Source: Lachnospiraceae bacterium (lineage in GTDB: Bacteria > Bacillota > Clostridia > Lachnospirales > Lachnospiraceae). Taken from it: a stretch of 64,000 nucleotides of DNA. The stretch lies in the NCBI GenBank assembly GCA_024403455.1, contig JAKSRR010000017.1, positions 1 to 64,000 on the forward strand. The letters are read 5' to 3'. Under the pieces are notes generated by a model that was given only the letters and a program-made list of their open reading frames with translations, had not been told where the DNA came from and did not search any database. Positions 55,071 to 62,610 of the stretch are shown here, one piece after another; position 1 is the first letter of the stretch, and every line of letters starts with the position of its first letter. The position numbers and the translations under genes are program-made.

Positions 55071-55526
55071 TTATTCCTCTGTCTGTGCCTTACGTCCATA
55101 GGTATAGCTGGTTAACTGGTCGATTTCCTTCGCTTCCGCCTCTGCCTCTTCCTTCAAGAAATTATCAAAGGCATTTTCCCTAAGTTTTTCATGAATCTTT
55201 CGTTCCTGCATAGCCTCCTGCATTCGGATTCTTGCTGCCTCCAAATTACGTTCTGCCATGGTGACCTGCAGTCTCTGGGCTTTCACTTCTGCTTCAGCAT
55301 CTCGCTGGGCATGCTCATTTTCTTTAATTTTCAAAACATCTACCGCACCAATGCGAAGCTTCTCTCCTTCTGCCACAATACGGTCGCGCTTTTCCATAAT
55401 TCGCGCTAGTTTCTCTTCTTCTTCCGTTAATCGAATACGCATCATAGCAAAATTCTGTTTCTCCTGATCCTCAAGCTTCTCTTTGATTTTCAGGATATTC
55501 TGCATTTTATATATGAACTTCCCCAT
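55071..55526 (-). CDS. fliJ: Flagellar export chaperone-escort protein FliJ
   Basis: 151 residues, almost entirely a charged antiparallel coiled coil, as expected of FliJ, which inserts into the FliI hexamer and links it to FlhA. The N-terminus KFIYKMQNILKIKEKLEDQE is family-like. Located 15 nt after fliI. Confidence 0.9.
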   Translation of the reverse strand: MGKFIYKMQNILKIKEKLEDQEKQNFAMMRIRLTEEEEKLARIMEKRDRIVAEGEKLRIGAVDVLKIKENEHAQRDAEAEVKAQRLQVTMAERNLEAARIRMQEAMQERKIHEKLRENAFDNFLKEEAEAEAKEIDQLTSYTYGRKAQTEE

Positions 55527-55541
55527 AATGCATCCATTCGT

Positions 55542-56840
55542 TTATTCAAAGAGCTTTTTCATCATATCCAAAGACTCTTCAAAAGTATATTTGGTATTTA
55601 CATCCTGCAACAGGAACTCATTAACCGCATCAATTTTGCTGATTGCATAATCGATATTCGGATTGGTTCCTTTTTTATACGCACCAATATTAATTAAATC
55701 TTCCGCCTCCGCATAGGTTGCAAGAACATTCTTTAACTTTCCTGCAGCTGCCTTATGTTCCTTATCGGTAACCATACTCATACAACGGCTAATAGACTGC
55801 AATACATCTACCGCTGGGTAATGGTTTTTATGGGCCAAACTTCTGGAGAGCATAATATGTCCATCCAAGATACTTCTCGCAGTATCCGTAATTGGCTCGT
55901 TAAAATCGTCACCATCTACAAGAACTGCATAAAGGCCTGTAATCGAACCTTTATCATCTTTCCCAGCTCGCTCCAAGAGCTTTGGCATTTCAGAATATAC
56001 CGACGGCGGATAGCCTCTGGTAACAGGTGGCTCTCCTGTAGCTAGACCGATCTCACGCTGTGCCATAGAAAATCGGGTAAGATTATCCATCATCAGGAGG
56101 ACATCACCGCCCTTACTTCTAAAATATTCAGCAATAGCCGTTGCTGTCTGTGCTGCTTTTTTTCGTTCCAGTGCTGGTTTATCAGAAGTCGCTACCACTA
56201 CTACAGAACGCTTCATACCTTCCGCGCCAAGATCGTTCTGAATGAACTCTCTAACCTCACGACCACGCTCTCCGATTAACGCAATCACATTGATATCCGC
56301 TTTGGTATTTCGGGCAAACATACCCATTAACGTAGACTTACCAACACCTGAACCAGCGAAAATACCAATACGCTGTCCCTTCGCAACTGTAATCAGTCCA
56401 TCTACCGCCTTTACACCTAACGGAAGCACCTCATTAATTATGGCTCTGCTCATAGGTTCTGGAGAAGCAGCCTCCAGTGGGAAGGATACATCTGAACGAT
56501 TATCAAACTCACTAATTGGTCTTCCTAATCCATCCAGAATTTGTCCCAATAAGAAATCCCCTACCTGTACAGACAAAGGATGTTCCTCATTTTCTACAAT
56601 ACAGCCAAGGCCAATTCCTTCTGTATCCTCATAGGGCATCAGCAAGGTCTTATTGTCACGGAAACCAACCACCTCAGCCATAATGGATCCTTTTGCAGAA
56701 TTTACATAAATCTTGCAAACATCCCCCATTTTCGCATCAGGGCCCGCACTCTCTAGGGTTAATCCAACAACATTGACAATCTTCCCAAGCTTTTTATAAT
56801 ACAGTTTTTCTTCGGCCTTCTGATATTTCTCTATATTCAT
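55542..56840 (-). CDS. fliI: Flagellar export ATPase FliI
   Basis: 432 residues. F1-beta-like hexameric ATPase. Walker A GSGVGKST at 163-170, GERGREVREFI, Walker B LLMMDNLTRFSMAQREIGLA, and GEPPVTRGYPPSVYSEMPKL. It unfolds or delivers export substrates at the gate. A terminator-like hairpin sits between fliH and fliI. Confidence 0.97.
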   Translation of the reverse strand: MNIEKYQKAEEKLYYKKLGKIVNVVGLTLESAGPDAKMGDVCKIYVNSAKGSIMAEVVGFRDNKTLLMPYEDTEGIGLGCIVENEEHPLSVQVGDFLLGQILDGLGRPISEFDNRSDVSFPLEAASPEPMSRAIINEVLPLGVKAVDGLITVAKGQRIGIFAGSGVGKSTLMGMFARNTKADINVIALIGERGREVREFIQNDLGAEGMKRSVVVVATSDKPALERKKAAQTATAIAEYFRSKGGDVLLMMDNLTRFSMAQREIGLATGEPPVTRGYPPSVYSEMPKLLERAGKDDKGSITGLYAVLVDGDDFNEPITDTARSILDGHIMLSRSLAHKNHYPAVDVLQSISRCMSMVTDKEHKAAAGKLKNVLATYAEAEDLINIGAYKKGTNPNIDYAISKIDAVNEFLLQDVNTKYTFEESLDMMKKLFE

Positions 56841-56852
56841 AAACTGTCTTCT

Positions 56853-56883
56853 AAAAAAGGACAGGGGAAGTGTTAGTTCCCCT
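56853..56883 (-). terminator. Intra-operon terminator-like hairpin between fliH and fliI
   Basis: Minus-strand stem AGGGGAA / TTCCCCT (56877-56883 and 56863-56869), the loop holding the fliH stop codon, then GTCC and six T (56853-56858). In mid-operon this would act as a partial terminator or be masked by ribosomes finishing fliH. Confidence 0.5.
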
Positions 56884-57754
56884 CCTTTTCAAAACTAATT
56901 AGCTTTAATTGTTTTCCCAATAGTTCTAACTGCGTTCCTAAGCTGCAGTCATAAATACCACTGTCACTTTCAATCAGACATCCATTTTCCGGGAGTGTAT
57001 TATCTTCAATAATCTCGATAGATTCCTCCGGAATACCAGACTGCTTACTTAACTCACTTTTCTTTTCACGAACAGAAGCCACCGAAGCTTTGGGCACGTG
57101 AATCAAATAGTGCTTTCCTGTATCTAATGTCTGCATTGTTTTGTGCAACAGTTTTACTACCAGATCTTTTTCATCTGATAAAGTAACAGAAAGGACATGG
57201 CTATAGATATCTGTCAGTGTATCTACAAGCGTCATCTCTATATTCTGACACTTCGCCTCATATTCTGCATGCAGCGCATTTCGTTCTTCTTCCAAAGCCC
57301 TTTCCTTTTCAGCAAAGGCTTCCTTAGCACGCTGAAGGCCATCTTCATATCCTTTTTGTGAGCCTTCCTCATGCCCTTTATGAAACGCATCCTGACGCAT
57401 CTGGTCTGCTTCCGCATTCGCCTCGTTGAGTATACGCTGCGCCTGCTGCCTCGCATCATCTATCATTTGAGAGCTATTTTCTTTAGCTTCCTTTTCTAGT
57501 GTCTCAGCTCTCTCTTTTGCAGCAGCTGCCTCTGCAATGGAAAGTCCACCACCATCTTCGTCGCTAACCAGCTCTGCCACCTGCAGTGCGTCTAGACCTT
57601 CTGAAAAACCTTCCGTATCTTCTTCCGTAAAGGTAGTCTCCTGAGCCACCATTAACTCTTCGATACGTTTCTGAAATGCTTCGTTATTGTCAATGGAGAC
57701 GGCATCGGTCTTTTGCATAACCACATAACCGCCCTTAATAAAGTTTCTAGACAA
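56873..57754 (-). CDS. fliH: Flagellar export regulator FliH
   Basis: 293 residues. N-terminal MSRNFIKGGYVV is the usual beginning of clostridial FliH, followed by an acidic part, a long coiled coil (about 80-165, with the GHEEGSQKGYEDG glycine-repeat-like stretch) and the C-terminal domain that binds FliI. The start codon is TTG (57752-57754), 8 nt after a near-perfect GGAGGTGA site and overlapping the fliG stop, so it is translationally coupled. An ATG 12 codons later is less likely. Confidence 0.9.
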   Translation of the reverse strand: MSRNFIKGGYVVMQKTDAVSIDNNEAFQKRIEELMVAQETTFTEEDTEGFSEGLDALQVAELVSDEDGGGLSIAEAAAAKERAETLEKEAKENSSQMIDDARQQAQRILNEANAEADQMRQDAFHKGHEEGSQKGYEDGLQRAKEAFAEKERALEEERNALHAEYEAKCQNIEMTLVDTLTDIYSHVLSVTLSDEKDLVVKLLHKTMQTLDTGKHYLIHVPKASVASVREKKSELSKQSGIPEESIEIIEDNTLPENGCLIESDSGIYDCSLGTQLELLGKQLKLISFEKEGN

Positions 57755-58760
57755 CTAACTCGTCACCTCCACCACGGGAAATAACAACTTCTCCAGAATC
57801 TTCTAGTTTTCTGATAATATTTACAATCTTCTGCTGCGCCTCTTCCACATCCTTCATACGAACAGGTCCCATGAATTCCATGTCTTCCTTAATCATCTCA
57901 GCAAGACGCTTAGATAGATTCTTAAAGATTGCATTCTGTACTTCTTCATTAGCACCCTTCAGTGCAAGACCAAGATCAGAGTTATCAACATCACGGAGTA
58001 CACGCTGAATTGCTCTATCGTCAAGAAGCAATACGTCTTCGAATACGAACATCTTCTTGCGGATTTCGTCTGCTAATGCAGGATCTTCGATTTCCAGAAT
58101 CTCCATGATATGCTTTTCTGTTCCACGATCGGAAGAGTTGAGGATTTCCACAACCTGATCCACACCACCGATGACGGTGTAATCCTGATTAACAAGATTG
58201 GCCAGTTTAGACTCAAGAACTCTTTCCACTTCTTTGATAACATCAGGGCTGGTGCGATCCATCTGCGCAATACGTCTAGCGACATCCGCCTGTGCCTCCG
58301 ATGGCAGAGAAGAAATAATAAGTGCTGCCTGCTGCGCAGAAAGGTAAGACAGAATCAAAGCAATCGTCTGTGGATGCTCATCCTGAATAAAGGAAAGAAG
58401 CTGGGATGGATCCGTCTTTCGCATAAATTCAAAAGGCTTCACCTGTAAAGATGCAGTCAACTTACCAATAACATCATTGGCTTTATCCGCACCCAGAGCC
58501 TTCTCTAAAAGTTCCTTCGCATAGCCAATACCACCTTCGGCAATATATTGCTGTGCAAGACAAATCTCATAAAATTCATTAATCACCTGTTCTTTTACCG
58601 CAGGTGAAATACTTCTGGTATTGGCAATCTCCAAAGTAAGATCTTCGATTTCCTCTTCCTTTAAGTGCTTAAAAACCGTGGCTGATTTCTCAGGCCCTAA
58701 AGTGATAAGCAGTATTGCCGCTTTTTGTAATCCCGTTAATTCACTATCTGTTGCTGCCAT
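57747..58760 (-). CDS. fliG: Flagellar motor switch protein FliG
   Basis: 337 residues, standard length. N-terminal FliF-binding domain (LTGLQKAAILLITLGPEKSA), middle domain with the FliM-binding DEHPQT motif, and the C-terminal torque helix (DLGLALKGANEEVQNAIFKN, with charged KRLAEMIKEDMEFMG). It transmits torque from MotA to the MS ring. Located 6 nt after fliF. Confidence 0.97.
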   Translation of the reverse strand: MAATDSELTGLQKAAILLITLGPEKSATVFKHLKEEEIEDLTLEIANTRSISPAVKEQVINEFYEICLAQQYIAEGGIGYAKELLEKALGADKANDVIGKLTASLQVKPFEFMRKTDPSQLLSFIQDEHPQTIALILSYLSAQQAALIISSLPSEAQADVARRIAQMDRTSPDVIKEVERVLESKLANLVNQDYTVIGGVDQVVEILNSSDRGTEKHIMEILEIEDPALADEIRKKMFVFEDVLLLDDRAIQRVLRDVDNSDLGLALKGANEEVQNAIFKNLSKRLAEMIKEDMEFMGPVRMKDVEEAQQKIVNIIRKLEDSGEVVISRGGGDELVV

Positions 58761-58766
58761 GACCCT

Positions 58767-60386
58767 TTAGCTCCACTCATCATCCAGCCAGTTGCGAAGA
58801 AGATTTGCAACTGCATCCGGATTGTCCTCCACAAATTTCTCAACGGCCTTTCTAGCCTCTGACTTATCCTCAACACCAATATCCTCTAACTGCTCCTCAG
58901 CCGGTGCAGACTGTAGAATATCCACGATGGAAATCTCTTCCTCTTCTTCCTCTTCTTTGGGCTGCTTCATGCTTCGGAAAATGACAAATACTAACAGACC
59001 AAAAATTAGTACAATGAGAAGCACAGTAAGAATATCTGAGATTTCGATATCCAATCCCTCTTTATCATAGAAAACAGGTTCTCTGTATGCCAGAATGGAG
59101 ATATCATTAACCGAAATACCTGTTGCTTTGGATACAGCAGTAAAAATACCTTCATCTACAGGAGTTGATACGCGCTTATCATTATTTAGCTTATACTCAT
59201 CCCAAGTGATACCATCAAGCAGTCCCTGCTTCTTTGCATCCTCTTCTCTAAGGATATCGTAGGTCAACAAAATAACGGAAAGAGAGGACTGATTATAAAC
59301 AATTCCTCCCGGAGGCGTGTCTCTGTAAAGGGTACTCTCATTAGGAACGTACTCTAGATGGTCCTCTGTACTCTGTGTACTGCTAGACTGATAGTCTTCA
59401 TAGTCATAGCCTGTTTCAGTATTGGAATCCGTACCAGGTCTTCCAGCAACGCCCCCCTGTGACTGACTATTATAGTGGTCTTCCTCGACTAGCGGGCCCT
59501 GGGTTCCGCTTCCCTGACCACCATCACCCCAGTAAAGGTGTTCTGAATACTGCGAACTGGAAATATCCAAAACGATATTCGATGCAACCTCAATAACGCT
59601 ATATTCATTCGAACCCATCAGAAGCGACTTTACCTTAGACTCCACTTCCAGTTCTTTCTGTTCCTGCAAAGAGAAAGTACCTGCAGCGGAGGCATAGGTG
59701 GAGTTGTCTGAATATCCTGAGAATAGAAGTGAGCCACGATTGTCCATAATGACAATATTCTCAGTTGAGTAATCTCCCAGTGCTGTCGCTACAGTACGTC
59801 CCATTGCCTGTGCCATGGATGTCGTACAGATATCCGAAAGTTCCAAAACGATAGCTGCACTCGCCTCTTTGTTGGAGGCAAGAAGTGTTCCATTATCTTC
59901 AGGAAGACTTAGGGATACTTTTGCATGCTTTACAAAAGTATAGTATTCCAAACAGTCAGTTATCTTCTGTTCCAAATAAACAACATACTTTTTATTCTTA
60001 TCAGCTTCCGTGGTAGAGAATCCGCCGCTTACAACATTATCAATACTAAACGCATCCGCATAAATGTTGTTAGAGCCAAGCAAAAGGTTACATGCCGTAT
60101 AATCCTTTTCATCAACAGAAATCACCAGACCTTCTCTGTCTGTCTTATACTCAATCCCCTCTCCATTCAACAAATCAATAACTGTCTGGGCATCTGCGGG
60201 TGTCTTTGCCGTATAAATCTTCACATAGTCAGGACGACTCACTACAGCAATCAAAATAGCGATGGCAATAATAACCCCAATTACCAGGCCAACAATTGTC
60301 ATCTTCTGTCTTCTTGTAAACTTTTCCCACCAGTTTTTAAATCGCTCCGGTAAAGTCCGGAACCAGTTGGTAATTCTATCTACCAT
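58767..60386 (-). CDS. fliF: Flagellar MS-ring protein FliF
   Basis: 539 residues. Two membrane helices (about 28-50 and 458-478) bracket an extracytoplasmic region with ring-building motifs (PDYVKIYTAKTPADAQTVID, VKHAKVSLSLPEDNG). A Gly/Ser/Gln-rich insert (about 285-345) is the variable part. The C-terminal cytoplasmic tail, with a Glu run, ends in a FliG-binding segment (DAVANLLRNWL). It founds the basal body. Confidence 0.95.
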   Translation of the reverse strand: MVDRITNWFRTLPERFKNWWEKFTRRQKMTIVGLVIGVIIAIAILIAVVSRPDYVKIYTAKTPADAQTVIDLLNGEGIEYKTDREGLVISVDEKDYTACNLLLGSNNIYADAFSIDNVVSGGFSTTEADKNKKYVVYLEQKITDCLEYYTFVKHAKVSLSLPEDNGTLLASNKEASAAIVLELSDICTTSMAQAMGRTVATALGDYSTENIVIMDNRGSLLFSGYSDNSTYASAAGTFSLQEQKELEVESKVKSLLMGSNEYSVIEVASNIVLDISSSQYSEHLYWGDGGQGSGTQGPLVEEDHYNSQSQGGVAGRPGTDSNTETGYDYEDYQSSSTQSTEDHLEYVPNESTLYRDTPPGGIVYNQSSLSVILLTYDILREEDAKKQGLLDGITWDEYKLNNDKRVSTPVDEGIFTAVSKATGISVNDISILAYREPVFYDKEGLDIEISDILTVLLIVLIFGLLVFVIFRSMKQPKEEEEEEEISIVDILQSAPAEEQLEDIGVEDKSEARKAVEKFVEDNPDAVANLLRNWLDDEWS

Positions 60387-60402
60387 GGATTATGCTCTCT
60401 CT

Positions 60403-60717
60403 TTAGAACTGCATGTTCATTATTTCTTTGTATGCTTCCATAAACTTATCTCGAATGGCAACGGTATACTGCAGCATTGTGGAAGCCTTCTGCAGTGCAA
60501 TCGCCAAATCATGGGTACTTTCCGTCTGACCAAGAGCAAGCTTAATCTCTTCGTTTTCAGCGTCAGAAAGATATTTATTTGTTGTATTAATATTATCAAC
60601 TACAGACTGAAAAATGGAGCCAAACATATCCTCGGTAGCAGAACCTTTTTTGACAGATTCTGTAACTCCGGGAGCTACTGCCGCACTTCTAAGCTGTAAT
60701 GGTACTAAACTCTGCAT
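60403..60717 (-). CDS. fliE: Flagellar hook-basal body complex protein FliE
   Basis: 104 residues. The C-terminal half holds the family core (ESTHDLAIALQKASTMLQYT, AIRDKFMEAYKEIMNMQF). FliE joins the MS ring to the rod and is among the first exported subunits. Between flgC and fliF, as in Bacillus. Confidence 0.95.
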   Translation of the reverse strand: MQSLVPLQLRSAAVAPGVTESVKKGSATEDMFGSIFQSVVDNINTTNKYLSDAENEEIKLALGQTESTHDLAIALQKASTMLQYTVAIRDKFMEAYKEIMNMQF

Positions 60718-60740
60718 ACTTTATCCCCTCATTTACCTAC

Positions 60741-61238
60741 TTAATTGGACTCCAGCAATGACAAGCCCTTCATGGCAATACTCTTGCTAGCACTAAACGC
60801 TGTTGCATTTGCTTCATATGCTCTGGAAGCATCAATTAAGTTGGTCATTTCTGTAATGGTATTCACATTCGGATAGGTCACATATCCATTCTCATCTGCA
60901 TCAGGATGGGATGGATCATATACCATGTTCATCTCCGTCGTATAATCTTCCGAAACCTGCGGAATCTTTACACCATATCCAATAGCATCTTCATTCATTC
61001 GAAGGGTCCTTGCCTTCCCTAAATGATTATTGGCAATGGCGTGATCTAATACATGACTAAAGGACTTATTGGCATCCGTCTCCTGTGTCTCAAAGGTAAC
61101 CACCTTTCGACGATAGGGTGTACCATCTGCCGTACGGGTAGTATTGGCATTGGCCACATTCTCAGAAATTATGTCCATACGATAGCGTTCTGCGCTAAGT
61201 CCGGTTGCAGATATATCAAATGCTGTAAACATACTCAT
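60741..61238 (-). CDS. flgC: Flagellar basal-body rod protein FlgC
   Basis: 165 residues. N-terminal rod motif (ISATGLSAERYRMDIISENV, ANANT) and the C-terminal NTITEMTNLIDASRAYEANA segment are diagnostic. A proximal rod subunit exported without cleavage. Located 24 nt after flgB. Confidence 0.96.
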   Translation of the reverse strand: MSMFTAFDISATGLSAERYRMDIISENVANANTTRTADGTPYRRKVVTFETQETDANKSFSHVLDHAIANNHLGKARTLRMNEDAIGYGVKIPQVSEDYTTEMNMVYDPSHPDADENGYVTYPNVNTITEMTNLIDASRAYEANATAFSASKSIAMKGLSLLESN

Positions 61239-61262
61239 ATTCTTCTACCTCCTTATGCAAAA

Positions 61263-61652
61263 CTACTTCATCACGGCCTTCAGATTCGCAAATTCTTTCT
61301 GAATGGAATCCAAAATAGCATTATACTTTATCTGGTTTTCTGCCATATATACACTCTCTGTATCGATATCAACATTATTGTGATCCAAACGATAGGAGAA
61401 TTCTGCGGCATCCGTATAAACACGAGAGTTCAACTGATTGAGGTTTACGTTATAAACCTTATCATCCATACTCTCATAAGCAAGGTGCCCTAAAGCCCGT
61501 TCTAACTGACTCTCAAAGGCTACATCCTGTCTTTTATATCCAGGAGTATCAATATTTGCAATATTATTCGCAATAGCATCATTACGAAGCCAAGCCGCAT
61601 CTGCCGCTTTATCAAGCACATTTATGTAGCTAAATACGTGGGAATTTACCAT
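61263..61652 (-). CDS. flgB: Flagellar basal-body rod protein FlgB
   Basis: 129 residues. Recognised by LRNDAIANNIANIDTPGYKR. The proximal rod subunit and the first gene of the fla/che operon. The start at 61652 is preceded by GGAAAGGAT; the frame's upstream ATG at 61712 would fall before the expected transcription start and is rejected. Confidence 0.95.
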   Translation of the reverse strand: MVNSHVFSYINVLDKAADAAWLRNDAIANNIANIDTPGYKRQDVAFESQLERALGHLAYESMDDKVYNVNLNQLNSRVYTDAAEFSYRLDHNNVDIDTESVYMAENQIKYNAILDSIQKEFANLKAVMK

Positions 61653-61700
61653 AAAAATCCTTTCCGTTCGAAAACCACACCTTTTTGTGTGCCACGAAAC

Positions 61701-61728
61701 ATTATAACACAATATTTGGTATTTACAA
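61701..61728 (-). promoter_or_regulatory. Main sigma-A promoter of the fla/che operon
   Basis: Minus strand: TTGTAA (61723-61728), 16-nt spacer, TATAAT (61701-61706), start near 61694. The roughly 40-nt leader has a small CACAC/GTGTG hairpin. No convincing CodY box is visible. Confidence 0.7.
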
Positions 61729-61769
61729 CAGTATCCATCCCATAGTTATGTAAATTCGGGTTAAAATAA

Positions 61770-61798
61770 CAAAAAACGGACTCCCCAAAGAGTCCGTT
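61770..61798 (-). terminator. Terminator of topA-codY
   Basis: Minus-strand hairpin AACGGACTC / GAGTCCGTT with a 6-nt loop and T-run (61770-61776), about 43 nt past the codY stop, separating codY from flgB. Confidence 0.9.
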
Positions 61799-61841
61799 CC
61801 AAGAGATGGCTTCCTGCCACTACATACTTATTATCGACAAA

Positions 61842-62609
61842 TTATGTTCTATCCTTTAGCACTTCATAGAACATATCGTTTACAACTTTAATATAAGTCC
61901 CCTTCATTCCTGCAGAATGACAGGCAATAATTCCTGCACTTTCTAGCTTACGAAGTGCATTGACAATCACAGAACGGGTCATTTTTTCACGATCCGCTAT
62001 TTTCGATGCTACTAGCAGTCCTTCTCCCTCAGGAAGCTCATTCATCACAAGATGAACTGCCTTCTTTTCAAGTTTAGACAATGTCTCCAAACTAGAGCGA
62101 ACCATGTGTTCCTCACGAAAGACCTCTTCCTGCTCCTCGTTTACGGAACGCATCATTTCCAGACCGACCACCGTTGCCCCATATTCGCAGAGAATAATAT
62201 CATCAATATCATACATATCTTTCTCACGATATACAAAAAGGGATCCGAGTCTTTCCCCCGCAATATCAATCGGTGTAATCACAGTACAATACTTCTTTGC
62301 TTCTTCCTCTCCAAAGCCTAAAGTTTCAAGATTAACATTCTCTTTCGTTGAAAGAATAGATAACAACCTGTCACTTAATTCCGGTGAGGCCATCTGTCCT
62401 ACTGCAGATACAGGAAATCCCTCCAGCTTATCAAAACGATCCTGACACAGTCCGAGAATCTTTCCCTTCTTGCTAATCACAAGAACATTAGAAGACAAAA
62501 TCTCCGTCATCACGTGACAAATATCATTAAACACCACCTTCGTAGAGGAGTTATTATGAAGCAATTTCCCAATTTTTCTTGTTTTATCTAAAAGCTTAAC
62601 ACTGCTCAT
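61842..62609 (-). CDS. codY: GTP-sensing transcriptional pleiotropic regulator CodY
   Basis: 255 residues. N-terminal GAF domain that senses branched-chain amino acids (MSSVKLLDKTRKIGKLLHNN start), and a C-terminal winged helix with the near-invariant EKMTRSVIVNALRKLESAGI segment followed by GMKGTYIKV. CodY links nutrient state to metabolism and, in Bacillus, represses the fla/che operon. The start at 62609 lies one base after the topA stop, so it is coupled to topA; a longer frame into topA is rejected. Confidence 0.97.
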   Translation of the reverse strand: MSSVKLLDKTRKIGKLLHNNSSTKVVFNDICHVMTEILSSNVLVISKKGKILGLCQDRFDKLEGFPVSAVGQMASPELSDRLLSILSTKENVNLETLGFGEEEAKKYCTVITPIDIAGERLGSLFVYREKDMYDIDDIILCEYGATVVGLEMMRSVNEEQEEVFREEHMVRSSLETLSKLEKKAVHLVMNELPEGEGLLVASKIADREKMTRSVIVNALRKLESAGIIACHSAGMKGTYIKVVNDMFYEVLKDRT

Positions 62610-62610
62610 A

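Noticed and set aside
55755..55770. ACCGATAA on the minus strand inside fliI as a sigma-28 promoter
   Set aside because: It is within coding sequence (Val-Thr-Asp-Lys-Glu) and has no TAAA-like element at 15-16 nt.
61653..61769. CodY box before flgB
   Set aside because: No close match to AATTTTCWGAAAATT could be found by eye; AT-rich sequence alone is not enough.
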